Assembly: GCA_016463705.1 (NCBI GenBank)
Contig: JAEMQU010000005.1
Coordinates: 26,530 to 90,529 of the forward strand
Length of the DNA stretch: 64,000 nt
Source: Opitutales bacterium
Lineage (GTDB): Bacteria; Verrucomicrobiota; Verrucomicrobiia; Opitutales; UBA953
Direction: 5' to 3'
Shown here: positions 1-8,936 of the stretch, in pieces
Layout of the letters: every line of letters starts with the position of its first letter
Position numbering within the stretch: the stretch's first letter is position 1
Translations under genes and position numbers: made by a program
Notes under the pieces: generated by a model
Told to the model about the DNA's origin: nothing
Seen by the model: only the letters and a program-made list of their open reading frames with translations
Databases searched by the model: none

Positions 1-3000
1 CCCAAAAATTCTCGCCATCCAGCGAACCACGCCCTCGAAGCTATTTTAGCACGACTGGGTTATCTCGAAGCAGTTGGACTCAACTATCTGACCCTGGATC
101 GATTATCTCGGACTCTCTCTGGAGGTGAAATTCAACGTGTTAATCTGACCTCATGTCTCGGGGCCTGTTTAGCCGATACTATTTTCGTCCTCGATGAGCC
201 CAGCGTGGGCATGCACGCCCGCGACTTATCCAAGATGGTCACCATTTTAAGAAGTCTGGTCGACCAAGGTAATACGGTGGTCGTGGTAGAGCACGATGAA
301 TCAGTCATGCGGGCCGCCGATTGGTTAATTGAAATTGGACCTCAGCCCGGTGCACAAGGTGGCTATTGCCTCTATCAGGGTAAGCCCGATGGAATTTTAA
401 AAATTAAAGAATCCGCCACCGGTGCATGGCTCTCGGGGAAACGAAAAGTCGAACCACGCAAAATCAGACCCGTGACTAATGCCACTCCGCGTCTGCGTAT
501 TGAAAATATCAGCATTAATAATCTAAATAATTTTTCCGGTACCCTGCCCCTGGGTAAACTCGTTGGACTCTGTGGCGTATCGGGATCAGGGAAATCGACC
601 CTACTACACCAAGTGATTGGACGGGGAAATTTAGATGACGAAGACGCCAGCAATCCACTGAATGGGAAATTAATTTTTGACGTAGATCCAGCCGAAGTCG
701 CCGTCATCGATCAATCGCCAGCCGCGCGCACTTCACGCTCTAATCCTGCGCTTTATGTCGGAGCCTGGGATGCCATCAGAAATTTACTCGGTAACTCCGA
801 TGCAGCCAAAGTAGCGGGACTCACCCCTTCACATTTTTCTTTTAACGCTGGCGAAGGTCGATGTGAACGCTGCGGAGGTGCGGGCTGGGAGACGGTTGAG
901 ATGCAATTCGTCTCCGACGTCGCCCTCCCTTGCCCTTCTTGTAATGGTAAACGCTTCCGCGACGAAATCTTAGCTTTCAAATTCGACGGAAAATCCGTGG
1001 CCGATTTATTAGCGATGTCTGTTACTGAAGCTCGTGTTTTTCTCGGTGGACGAACTCCAGCGAGTAATCAATTGAGCGTGCTGGAAGAAGTCGGCCTGGG
1101 TTATCTTTCAATGGGACAACCTTTGACCACCTTATCGGGCGGGGAAGCTCAGCGCTTAAAACTGGTGCGTTATTTATCGCGACTGGATCCATCAAAAACC
1201 GGTTCACTCTTACTGCTTGATGAACCCACCACAGGATTACACCGCGAAGATGTTTCCAAATTAATTAAATTACTCCAACGACTCACCGATGCCGGCCACT
1301 CACTCATCGTCGTAGAACACCATCTTGATGTTTTAAAGTCGTGCGATTGGCTCGTTGAAATAGGTCCTGAAGCTGGACCGCAGGGCGGAAAACTGATTGC
1401 CGAGGGAACACCTGAAGTAGTCGCCCAAGGAAAAACAACCACCGGAAAATATCTCGCTCTCGAAGACAAAGCCTTTGATACGAAAACAAATTATGTCAGT
1501 GCCCCGCGACCTACAGCAATCACCCTGACGGGCGCGCGTGAACATAACCTTAAAAATATTTCTGTAAAAATTCCGCACGGGTCACTCTCCGTAATGACTG
1601 GTGTTTCGGGATCAGGAAAATCAACTCTGGCGTTTGATATTCTATTCGCTGAAGGACAAAGACGATTCTTGGAATGTGTTTCCGCTTATGCCCGGCAGTT
1701 CGTAGAACAATTACCTAAGCCAGATATCGATTCACTCTCCGGCTTACCGCCGACCGTCGCCATTGAACAACGCGTCACCCGCGGCTCAGCCAAATCCACC
1801 GTCGCGACCGTTACCGAAGTAGCGCAATACCTCCGCGTCCTCTTTGCCCGAGCGGGGATTTTACACAGCCCTACGACGGGCGAGCCCTTAACGGAAATGA
1901 CGGAAGATGCAGTCGTACGAATTATATCGAAAAATATTAAAAACTTAAAGCGGGGTAAAATTTTATTAGGCGCACCGCTTGTCCGTTCACGCAAAGGACA
2001 TCACCGCCCACTCGCGGAATGGGCCGAGGCACATAGTTACACGCATTTACGCTGCGATGAGCAAATCATCCCCGTCGATGGGTTTAGCGGACTCGACCGT
2101 TATCGCGAACACGACGTCGATGTAATTCTAGCAACCATCAATCATGACGGGATTATTACGCACCCTGATGAAACCGAAGAAGAAGGTGAGGCCTCATTAA
2201 GAAATTTAATACGCAAGGCTCTAACTACCGGTAAAGGGGCCTGTCTTTTAATGAGCGAACAAGGGAAGCAATTGGTCTATCTTTCAACATCAAGAAGCGA
2301 TCCTGCGACGGGTGAGTCATTCCCCGAAGTTGACCCGAAACATTTATCGTGGAATTCACCGCGCGGATGGTGCCCTACTTGTCGAGGTCACGGACTAGAA
2401 GTCACGAAATTCTCTGCCGACGAAGAAGAAACGCTCAATGAGAATGCTCTCGGTGACCGCGTGAGTGATAGTGTTTGTCCCGATTGCCAAGGTCAACGAC
2501 TCGGACCCATCGGTCGAGCGGTTAAACTTATCGGAACACAGGAACAAAAACTTTCGTTGCCTCAACTTCTCAAGCTTCAGCCAGACGAGGCCTTAAAGTT
2601 CCTAAAAAGTCTGCAGGGTGAACCCAGAGAAAAAGCCATCATACAAGCCTTGCTTCCCGAAATCTCGGCACGTTTAAAATTTTTAAGTTCTGTGGGCTTA
2701 GGCTACCTCTCACTCGACCGCGGCGCGGATACACTCTCGGGTGGAGAGTCACAACGCATTCGCCTCGCCGCTCAACTCGGGTCCACCCTCTCCGGTGCGC
2801 TCTATATATTAGACGAGCCGAGTATTGGACTTCACCCACGTGATAACGATCGACTCATTGAATCCCTCAAAGAGTTGAGAAATCGAGGCAACACTGTCCT
2901 CGTGGTTGAACACGACGAAGATACCATGCGAGCCGCGGATAATATTATCGATATGGGTCCTGGGGCAGGCGTGCATGGCGGACAAATCATCGCGGAAGGA

Positions 3001-4197
3001 ACTGCCACTGGTCTTGAAGCCAATAAGAAATCGGTTACCGGGCAGTCTCTCAAAACGGCTATCCCGCACCCATTACGCGGAAGCCGCCGACCCATCGCTG
3101 AAAAAAATAATGCGCTTGAATGGGTGAAATTAAAAAATGCCTGCCTGCGAAATCTAAAAGGGTTTGATGTAAAATTCCCCGCTGCACGACTTTCCGTAGT
3201 TTGCGGAGTCTCCGGTGCGGGCAAAAGTACTTTAATGACCGACCTCATTGCGCCAGCGGCGGGTTGGGCAATTTCCAAAAAGAAAGATGGCATAACCGGC
3301 AAAGAGGCACTCGCATTAATTTCTAATCAGGGAGAAATTTCTTTCCAGTCGATTTCGGGATTAAAATCATTTCGTCAATTAGTCATCGTTGACCAAGAAC
3401 CCATCGGCAAGACACCACGATCCACCCCCGCCACCTATATTGGAGCGTGGGATATTATTCGTGAACGACTCGCCGCACTTCCCGAAGCTTCCATTCGCGG
3501 ACATAATGCGAGTTTCTTTTCCTTCAATACATCGGGCGGACGCTGCGAAGCCTGCTCAGGTGCGGGTCGGATTAAATTAGAAATGAGTTTCCTGCCCGAC
3601 ACCTACGTACCCTGCGAAGAATGTGGTAGTCAGCGTTATGGTAATGCCGCTCGGGCGATTCGCTGGAATGGAAAATCGGCGGGCGATTTATTAAATATGA
3701 CTTTTGAAGAGGGAGCTGAGTTTTTCTCTTTTGATGTTAAATTAAAAGACCTCTGTGCCTTGATGACTAAAACCGGCTTAGGATATTTAACCTTAGGTCA
3801 AAGCAGTCCGACACTCTCAGGCGGCGAGGCCCAAAGATTAAAGTTGGTGAGCGAATTAGCCAAAGGCCTACCCACATTTAGAGAACGTGCGCGCGGACAA
3901 ATCCGCCCCAACCTATATTTATTAGAAGAACCCACGATTGGGCTCCATCAATCCGACTGCAAAAAACTCATCGAGTTACTGCATGCCTTAGTGGACCAAG
4001 GACACACCGTCATCGTGATTGAGCATCACCCCGATGTGATTGCGGAAGCTGATTGGGTCGTAGAGATCGGACCCGAGGGCGGTCAGAACGGCGGACAGCT
4101 TTTGCATGCCGGAGACCCGGAAGCACTCGCAAAACGTAAAGATTCACCGACCGCACCTGCGTTAGCTGCTACCTTAAAAAGAGGTAAGATAAAATAA
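1..4197 (+). CDS. uvrA: Excinuclease ABC subunit A, tandem (double) UvrA, 5' end missing
   Basis: DNA damage-recognition ATPase of nucleotide excision repair (UvrABC). The reading frame is open to base 1, so the N-terminus lies outside the window; 1398 codons are visible, already longer than a normal UvrA (about 940 aa). Motif order: ABC signature LSGGEIQR and Walker B VLDEPSVG (nt 115-210); Walker A GVSGSGKST (nt 574-600), zinc module CERCGGAG (nt 860), LSGGEAQR, LLLLDEPTTG; then a second full UvrA: Walker A GVSGSGKST (nt 1600), zinc pairs CPTC/CPDC, LSGGESQR, LDEPSIGLH; Walker A GVSGAGKST (nt 3208), CEAC/CEEC, LSGGEAQR. This is the end of one UvrA followed in frame by a complete one, an arrangement I recall from Chlamydia-type UvrA. 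The last Walker B reads LLEEPTIG, with Glu where Asp is usual. pdxJ follows after 42 bases. Confidence 0.95.
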   Translation, partial: PKNSRHPANHALEAILARLGYLEAVGLNYLTLDRLSRTLSGGEIQRVNLTSCLGACLADTIFVLDEPSVGMHARDLSKMVTILRSLVDQGNTVVVVEHDESVMRAADWLIEIGPQPGAQGGYCLYQGKPDGILKIKESATGAWLSGKRKVEPRKIRPVTNATPRLRIENISINNLNNFSGTLPLGKLVGLCGVSGSGKSTLLHQVIGRGNLDDEDASNPLNGKLIFDVDPAEVAVIDQSPAARTSRSNPALYVGAWDAIRNLLGNSDAAKVAGLTPSHFSFNAGEGRCERCGGAGWETVEMQFVSDVALPCPSCNGKRFRDEILAFKFDGKSVADLLAMSVTEARVFLGGRTPASNQLSVLEEVGLGYLSMGQPLTTLSGGEAQRLKLVRYLSRLDPSKTGSLLLLDEPTTGLHREDVSKLIKLLQRLTDAGHSLIVVEHHLDVLKSCDWLVEIGPEAGPQGGKLIAEGTPEVVAQGKTTTGKYLALEDKAFDTKTNYVSAPRPTAITLTGAREHNLKNISVKIPHGSLSVMTGVSGSGKSTLAFDILFAEGQRRFLECVSAYARQFVEQLPKPDIDSLSGLPPTVAIEQRVTRGSAKSTVATVTEVAQYLRVLFARAGILHSPTTGEPLTEMTEDAVVRIISKNIKNLKRGKILLGAPLVRSRKGHHRPLAEWAEAHSYTHLRCDEQIIPVDGFSGLDRYREHDVDVILATINHDGIITHPDETEEEGEASLRNLIRKALTTGKGACLLMSEQGKQLVYLSTSRSDPATGESFPEVDPKHLSWNSPRGWCPTCRGHGLEVTKFSADEEETLNENALGDRVSDSVCPDCQGQRLGPIGRAVKLIGTQEQKLSLPQLLKLQPDEALKFLKSLQGEPREKAIIQALLPEISARLKFLSSVGLGYLSLDRGADTLSGGESQRIRLAAQLGSTLSGALYILDEPSIGLHPRDNDRLIESLKELRNRGNTVLVVEHDEDTMRAADNIIDMGPGAGVHGGQIIAEGTATGLEANKKSVTGQSLKTAIPHPLRGSRRPIAEKNNALEWVKLKNACLRNLKGFDVKFPAARLSVVCGVSGAGKSTLMTDLIAPAAGWAISKKKDGITGKEALALISNQGEISFQSISGLKSFRQLVIVDQEPIGKTPRSTPATYIGAWDIIRERLAALPEASIRGHNASFFSFNTSGGRCEACSGAGRIKLEMSFLPDTYVPCEECGSQRYGNAARAIRWNGKSAGDLLNMTFEEGAEFFSFDVKLKDLCALMTKTGLGYLTLGQSSPTLSGGEAQRLKLVSELAKGLPTFRERARGQIRPNLYLLEEPTIGLHQSDCKKLIELLHALVDQGHTVIVIEHHPDVIAEADWVVEIGPEGGQNGGQLLHAGDPEALAKRKDSPTAPALAATLKRGKIK

Positions 4198-4239
4198 ATT
4201 GGCTTAAGTCATTTAATTGAATGAAATGCTTATAGGTTA

Positions 4240-4989
4240 ATGAATTCCAAACGTACCATTCTACTTGGGGTAAATATCGATCACGCCGCTACGCTGCGCC
4301 AAGCTCGCTATCGCGGCGTACATCAATCCATCCACGCTGAACCCAGTCCAGTATCCTTCGCCCGCGAATCACTTCTGGCGGGAGCGGACGGCATTACCGT
4401 GCACCTCCGTGAAGATCGTCGACACATTCAAGAAGAAGACGTCTACGCCATCGCACAACTTCCTGGTGTACGGTTAAATTTAGAAATGGCCTGCACTGCC
4501 GAAATGGTAGTCTTCGCCAAAAAACTTAAGCCTGCGGCCGTGTGCCTGGTTCCTGAATCCAGAGAAGAAGTTACCACTGAAGGTGGCTTAGATGTAGTTA
4601 AACAATTTGCACGAGTAAAAGAAACGGTGCAGGCACTTAAAGCGGCAGGATGCGAAGTATCCCTTTTTATTGAGGCGAACGCTCAACAGATTGAAGCAGC
4701 GCATTCGACCGGTGCACCTGTCGTCGAACTCCACACGGGCGCCTTTGCCAATGCTTGGAAAACTCCCGCCGCCGATAAAGAATTTGAACGCCTTCGCCTC
4801 GGGTGCGAAAAAGCCAAACAGCTCGGGTTAATTGTGAACGCGGGGCATGGAATTAATTATGATAATATTAAAAAGATTATCACCCTGCCCCATCTAAACG
4901 AACTTAACATCGGACACACCATTGTCTCGCGGGCCTTGATGATTGGAGTCCGTCCCGCAGTGGCCGAAATGAAAGCCCATATTTCATGA
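4240..4989 (+). CDS. pdxJ: Pyridoxine 5'-phosphate synthase PdxJ
   Basis: Condenses 1-deoxyxylulose 5-phosphate with 3-amino-2-oxopropyl phosphate to pyridoxine 5'-phosphate, the last step of the DXP-dependent vitamin B6 pathway; cytosolic TIM barrel. At 249 aa it has the normal family length. The family motifs VNIDHAATLRQAR (residues 11-23) and GITVHLREDRRHI (51-63) are intact, as is the C-terminal phosphate-loop region NAGHGINY followed by LNIGH. ATG start, no Shine-Dalgarno sequence. The stop overlaps the start of acpS by four bases (ATGA), indicating translational coupling; pdxJ-acpS is a common pair in bacteria. Confidence 0.95.
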   Translation: MNSKRTILLGVNIDHAATLRQARYRGVHQSIHAEPSPVSFARESLLAGADGITVHLREDRRHIQEEDVYAIAQLPGVRLNLEMACTAEMVVFAKKLKPAAVCLVPESREEVTTEGGLDVVKQFARVKETVQALKAAGCEVSLFIEANAQQIEAAHSTGAPVVELHTGAFANAWKTPAADKEFERLRLGCEKAKQLGLIVNAGHGINYDNIKKIITLPHLNELNIGHTIVSRALMIGVRPAVAEMKAHIS

Positions 4990-5381
4990 ACCTCAACGGA
5001 GGCAATGTAATCGGGGTTGGCGTAGACCTCACTGAGATTTCGCGTATTCGGGCGGCTCATCAAAAACACGGACAAAGTTTTCTGGATAAAATTTTTACTG
5101 CCGACGAACAGGCTTTTTGCCTAACCAAAGCCGATCCCTATCCATCACTCGCTGCAAGATTTGCCGCGAAGGAAGCGGTAAGCAAAGCGCTCGGAACAGG
5201 CTTTAGTGAAAAATTTTTATTAACCAGCTGCAGTATTAAAACCGGCACTGAGGGTGAACCGATTGTGGTGCTCGATGACAACGCGAAAACTCTTGTTCAC
5301 GAAAAAGGTGCGACCCAAGTATTAGTTTCCTTAACGCATACCGATCAACTAGCCGAAGCTTTCGCTGTTTTAGTAAAATAA
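4986..5381 (+). CDS. acpS: Holo-[acyl-carrier-protein] synthase
   Basis: Transfers 4'-phosphopantetheine from CoA to the serine of apo-ACP, activating it for fatty acid synthesis. 131 aa, typical of AcpS. Both metal/CoA signature blocks are visible: GVGVDLTEI near the N-terminus with the Mg-binding Asp14, and RFAAKEAVSKALG (residues 59-70) with the Glu. Starts inside the pdxJ stop codon (ATGA), so it is the second gene of a coupled pair. The 122-base gap to dprA contains a small GC-rich hairpin region (see findings). Confidence 0.94.
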   Translation: MNLNGGNVIGVGVDLTEISRIRAAHQKHGQSFLDKIFTADEQAFCLTKADPYPSLAARFAAKEAVSKALGTGFSEKFLLTSCSIKTGTEGEPIVVLDDNAKTLVHEKGATQVLVSLTHTDQLAEAFAVLVK

Positions 5382-5503
5382 AATGCTATCCGCGTATCGA
5401 CTTCCTGTCTTGTCCTGCGGTGAGTCCGCCGCAGTTGAGGCGGTGAGAACTACCCAGATTCTGTCTGAGTTATCCAAGGCCTTGAAGTGAAATTCTTCTT
5501 GGC

Positions 5504-6598
5504 TTGGGTCGTGCGGTGCTTCCCTTGCCTCAAGACTTTCGAACGCAGTGTCTGCTTCTAAACGGCTTATCCCAAGTCGGTCCAGTCACGGTCCGACGCC
5601 TGCGAGAAAGTTTCGGCAATGACTTATCCGCAGCTTTATCAGCTTCGGCGAATGAATTACGAAAAGTTAAAGGGCTAACCGAGCCCACCATTCGCTCTCT
5701 GCAGGAGAAAAACTTCGATTGGGTGAAAGAGTTAAGCGAAGTCGAAAACTATGGTTTTAAAATTATCGATGAAACTTCAGTGGAGTGGCCGCAGTCCCTC
5801 CAACAATTATGGGATCCACCGCTAGTCCTCTACGTGGATGGTCATGCCTTACCTAATGAAAAATCTATTGCGATTATTGGGTCGAGACACTGTTCGCCCT
5901 ACGGAACTTATTTAGCCCATCACTTCGCTCAAGAATTAGCGAAGTTGGGTTGGTGGATTGTGAGTGGTATGGCACGAGGAGTCGATTTTGCAGCGCACGA
6001 AGGCGCGCTGAGCGTCGACGGAAAAACGGCCGCCATCTTAGGTCATGGAATTAATCTAACCTATCCGCCTGAAGCGCTTACCCTCCGTAAAAAAATCGCC
6101 GAGAGTGGATGCATTATTTCAGAGTTTCCGCTGGGGCGGCCGGCTGATCGACAAAGTTTTCCACAACGCAATCGCCTCGTGGCCGGACTCGTTAAAGCAG
6201 TCATTATTATCGAAACGGATGTGGACGGAGGGAGTATGATTACCGCTCGATTTGCTGGAGACTTAGGAAAAACACTTTTGGTTGTGCCTGGGCGAATCGA
6301 CAGTCCTACCAGTCGCGGATGCCATCAACTAATACGTGATGGAGCGACGTTGGTGAGTTCACTCGATGATATTTTATCGGAAATCGGAGAACAACGTGGA
6401 CAGCTACAAATCTCTTTCGAACAAATGGACCCCGCAGACAGTCATTGGTTAAAACATTTTAAAGGCGGAACCATTCATGATGCAGAATCACTTTCGGTGG
6501 TGGCAAATTGTTCACTCGCGGATGCCGCGAGTACACTCACGCTTTTAGAAATACAAGGTAAGCTGCAACGTCGCAGTGATGGACGTCACGAAAGATGA
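5504..6598 (+). CDS. dprA: DNA-processing protein DprA
   Basis: Binds incoming single-stranded DNA and loads RecA during natural transformation. 364 aa. N-terminal helix-hairpin/SAM-like segment (residues 15-70), Rossmann-like DprA core with SIAIIGSRHCSPYG (121-134), SGMARGVDFAAHEGAL (154-169), FPQRNRLVAGL (219-229) and PGRIDSPTSRGCHQLI (262-277), then a C-terminal winged helix from about 305. The start is uncertain: TTG at 5504 is the longest form and GTG at 5516 is an alternative; an in-frame stop at 5483 rules out a longer one. With comF further along the window it suggests competence functions, but both genes also occur in species not known to transform. Tail-to-tail with the next gene, three bases apart. 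Confidence 0.93.
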   Translation: MGRAVLPLPQDFRTQCLLLNGLSQVGPVTVRRLRESFGNDLSAALSASANELRKVKGLTEPTIRSLQEKNFDWVKELSEVENYGFKIIDETSVEWPQSLQQLWDPPLVLYVDGHALPNEKSIAIIGSRHCSPYGTYLAHHFAQELAKLGWWIVSGMARGVDFAAHEGALSVDGKTAAILGHGINLTYPPEALTLRKKIAESGCIISEFPLGRPADRQSFPQRNRLVAGLVKAVIIIETDVDGGSMITARFAGDLGKTLLVVPGRIDSPTSRGCHQLIRDGATLVSSLDDILSEIGEQRGQLQISFEQMDPADSHWLKHFKGGTIHDAESLSVVANCSLADAASTLTLLEIQGKLQRRSDGRHER

Positions 6599-6601
6599 TG
6601 A

Positions 6602-7246
6602 CTATAGATAAACTTTATAACCATCAGCCACATCAACCGTCGTGGTTATTTTTGAGCCTGTGAGCCAATCGATTACCGCTTTAGGTTTAGCTAAAAAATC
6701 TCTCAAGAAATTGAAATAGGCAGTCGGCTCATATCCAAAGTCGGCACTATACGACAAGGCTTGGTATTGATTGGTGGAAATTCGATCCGTAAACCAAAGT
6801 GCACGATCGCAATGCCAACCTTGAGAAACATAAATAATAGTTGCGTACGGAAAAACCGCAGCGGCCCGTTTTACGGAATCGAGCGTTCTCCATCCATACG
6901 GATCCAAAACAATCGGCGTGGTGACTCCCGCTTCGCGCAATCGATCGGCCATCGTGCGGGCCTGAGAATTTAAACCCGACGTCACCACTAATTTAATTTT
7001 TCCGGTGCGACAGAGTTGAGCAGCTGCCTCGATTCTTAATTTAAAACACTCACTTAATTTTCCCGTCTTTTCGTCGCGCTCATCCAGACCCAATAAAACC
7101 AGAACGGCATCTTGAGGAATTCGATCTGGGGTATTTCTCAAATCACGACCCCATCCAGCGGACCAAATCCACAAATTGGAGATGATAAAGAAAGCTGAGA
7201 GTAGACCGGAGACCCAAAGAATTATCCTTCTAAGTGTCGGGCCCAT
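6602..7246 (-). CDS. SanA/YdcF-like membrane-anchored protein (DUF218)
   Basis: 214 aa with one N-terminal membrane anchor (about residues 8-30), the rest probably on the outer face of the inner membrane. The DUF218 core resembles SanA (linked to envelope barrier function and vancomycin exclusion in enterobacteria): a VLVLLG strand, a KLVVTSG strand, the signature YGWRTLDSVKRA and the SQGWHCDRALW block. The enzymatic activity of this family is not established. Transcribed away from the NtrC-type regulator; the 150-base region between them holds a 16-bp palindrome (7301-7316). The bases just before the ATG resemble a -10 box (TAGTGT, 6 bases upstream). Confidence 0.8.
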   Translation of the reverse strand: MGPTLRRIILWVSGLLSAFFIISNLWIWSAGWGRDLRNTPDRIPQDAVLVLLGLDERDEKTGKLSECFKLRIEAAAQLCRTGKIKLVVTSGLNSQARTMADRLREAGVTTPIVLDPYGWRTLDSVKRAAAVFPYATIIYVSQGWHCDRALWFTDRISTNQYQALSYSADFGYEPTAYFNFLRDFLAKPKAVIDWLTGSKITTTVDVADGYKVYL

Positions 7247-7300
7247 AGCGATACACTAACCCAAAAATTAGCCCCTAAAAGCGTAAATTTCACTTAAATT

Positions 7301-7316
7301 TGCTTAAATTTAAGCA
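7301..7316. promoter_or_regulatory. 16-bp perfect palindrome, candidate upstream activator site
   Basis: TGCTTAAATTTAAGCA is a perfect palindrome whose centre lies about 85 bases upstream of the start predicted from the sigma-54 promoter at 7369-7384. That is the normal distance for an enhancer of an NtrC-family activator. A related half (CACTTAAATT) directly precedes it. Inference: a binding site for the Fis-type helix-turn-helix of the downstream regulator (autoregulation), possibly also affecting the divergent SanA-like gene. Confidence 0.5.
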
Positions 7317-7368
7317 GAATCGGTTGCTAATAGTAGGTTTAGTGACAATAAATACACGGGTATGTTTC

Positions 7369-7384
7369 TGGCACGCTTACTGCC
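7369..7384 (+). promoter_or_regulatory. Sigma-54 (-24/-12) promoter
   Basis: TGGCACG-CTTA-CTGCC matches the RpoN consensus TGGCACG-N4-TTGCW at all but two positions. The invariant GG (7370-7371) and GC (7382-7383) are correctly spaced. The predicted transcription start falls about 2-3 bases before the ATG at 7397, so the transcript would be practically leaderless. Confidence 0.6.
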
Positions 7385-7396
7385 TACTTTTACTCA

Positions 7397-8896
7397 ATGA
7401 GTGCAACAATCAACAGTGCTAAAGTTCTAATCATCGATGATGACAAAGACCTACGCTATTCCCTTCGTCGTGCGTTAGCTGGGCAGGGTCACAATGTTTT
7501 AGAAGCGGACAGCGGCGAATCCGGTGTTGCTTTAGCGAAACGCGAGCAACCCGATGTCATTCTCTTAGATAATCGCATGAGCGGAATCTCGGGAATCGAA
7601 ACCCTCCAGATGCTTCGTGGTGCACAGCCTCAAGCGATGGTGATTTTAATGACAGCGTTTGGAACAACCCAGACTGCGATCGAAGCGATGAAGTTCGGTG
7701 CGTACGATTACGTGATGAAGCCTTTCGACCAAGCGAAGCTCATCGCACTCGTTGATCGAGCACTCGGGGCGCGACGTGATTTAAGTTCCGCAACAAAAGC
7801 CGGACGTTCCTTAGTGAATCCGGCCGACTACAAAGAAGGCCTCGTGGGAAGTTCCGAGCCCATGCAGGAAGTGCTTAAATCGATTGGCCAAGTAGCCGCG
7901 AGCGATGCCACGGTATTAATCACAGGTGAAAGTGGTACAGGAAAAGAATTGGTCGCACGCTGTATCGCCCAACACTCACTCCGCGCCAAAGGTCCTTTCA
8001 TCGCAGTCAATTGTGCCGCAATTCCCGAAAACTTAATTGAGTCAGAATTGTTCGGACACGAGAAAGGTTCGTTCACGGGAGCGACCAATCAGAAGCCTGG
8101 AAAGTTTGAGCTCTGTGATGGTGGAACTATTTTCCTCGATGAAATCGGAGATATGTCACTCCCCACGCAAACGAAAGTATTACGTGCGATTCAAGATGGG
8201 GAAATTCAGCGCGTCGGCGGAACTACTACTTTAAAAGTCAGTGTGCGCTTAGTCGCAGCGACAAATAAAGATCTCGAAGCGATGGTCGCCTCCCGACAAT
8301 TCCGCGAAGATCTTTTTTATCGCCTCAATGTTTTCCGTATCCGCCTCCCCGCCCTGCGTGACAGAAAAGATGATATCCCCTTACTCGTTGATTACATGCT
8401 TCAACGCCAAGCCGCTGCCCGCAAAGGCAAACCGAAGCGCCTATCCAATGAAGCATTAGAAAAACTCATCGCACATGATTGGCCAGGAAATGTGCGTGAA
8501 CTCGAGAACGTGATTCAACGCGCTAATGTCATTGCGAAAGGCGAAACCATCTTAGCCAAAGATTTACCGCAAGAGGTTACCAGTCCACGCCGCTCAGCAC
8601 CTAAGACAACCCTTACAGCAAGCCCTGCGGCGACCGTGCTGATTCAACCTGAAGTCAGCGTCGTCGTAGCAGCCGCTCCGTCATCGCAATCTTTATACGA
8701 CACCATCTATAAACAGAATCGTATCGATGACGGTAGAAATATCTTAAATACCATTGAGATTGAACTGATTAAGCGAGCGATGGATGAAACTCGGGGCAAC
8801 CAACTACGTTCTTCTATCATTCTAGGCATCAATCGATCCACCCTGAAAAAGCGTCTCCTGGAGATGCAGCAGGCGGGTATCAAGTTCTTCACCTAA
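7397..8896 (+). CDS. NtrC-family sigma-54-dependent response regulator
   Basis: Two-component activator of RpoN promoters, 499 aa. Receiver domain at residues 8-122 with acidic pocket IIDDD (12-16), phospho-acceptor Asp58 (LLDNR), Thr86 and Lys108 (MKPFD). AAA+ central domain at about 150-385: Walker A GESGTGKE (177-184), sigma-54 loop GSFTGA (224-229, Ser in place of the usual Ala), Walker B IFLDEIGD. After a Pro/Ala linker (390-430) comes a C-terminal Fis-type helix-turn-helix (451-499, ending in [12 protein letters not shown]). No partner histidine kinase is encoded next to it. Its own promoter is of sigma-54 type with an upstream palindrome, which suggests autoregulation. The regulon is unknown; it could be NtrC itself or another member of the family. 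Confidence 0.92.
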   Translation: MSATINSAKVLIIDDDKDLRYSLRRALAGQGHNVLEADSGESGVALAKREQPDVILLDNRMSGISGIETLQMLRGAQPQAMVILMTAFGTTQTAIEAMKFGAYDYVMKPFDQAKLIALVDRALGARRDLSSATKAGRSLVNPADYKEGLVGSSEPMQEVLKSIGQVAASDATVLITGESGTGKELVARCIAQHSLRAKGPFIAVNCAAIPENLIESELFGHEKGSFTGATNQKPGKFELCDGGTIFLDEIGDMSLPTQTKVLRAIQDGEIQRVGGTTTLKVSVRLVAATNKDLEAMVASRQFREDLFYRLNVFRIRLPALRDRKDDIPLLVDYMLQRQAAARKGKPKRLSNEALEKLIAHDWPGNVRELENVIQRANVIAKGETILAKDLPQEVTSPRRSAPKTTLTASPAATVLIQPEVSVVVAAAPSSQSLYDTIYKQNRIDDGRNILNTIEIELIKRAMDETRGNQLRSSIILGINRSTLKKRLLEMQQAGIKFFT

Positions 8897-8901
8897 AAGG
8901 T

Positions 8902-8930
8902 TTTACTCGCTAAGTTTTTTGGTGTTAAAG
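8902..8930 (+). promoter_or_regulatory. Probable promoter of the GH-like lipoprotein gene
   Basis: TTTACT (8902-8907), 17-base spacer, TTAAAG (8925-8930), then six bases to the ATG at 8937. The -10 box directly abuts the start codon, as at several other genes here, which also favours 8937 over the upstream TTG as the true start. Confidence 0.4.
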
Positions 8931-8936
8931 AATTCT

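Noticed and set aside
2832-3302. Long antisense frame in uvrA (156 codons)
   Set aside because: It lies wholly inside the clear UvrA coding sequence on the other strand, has no family motif and is explained by codon structure.
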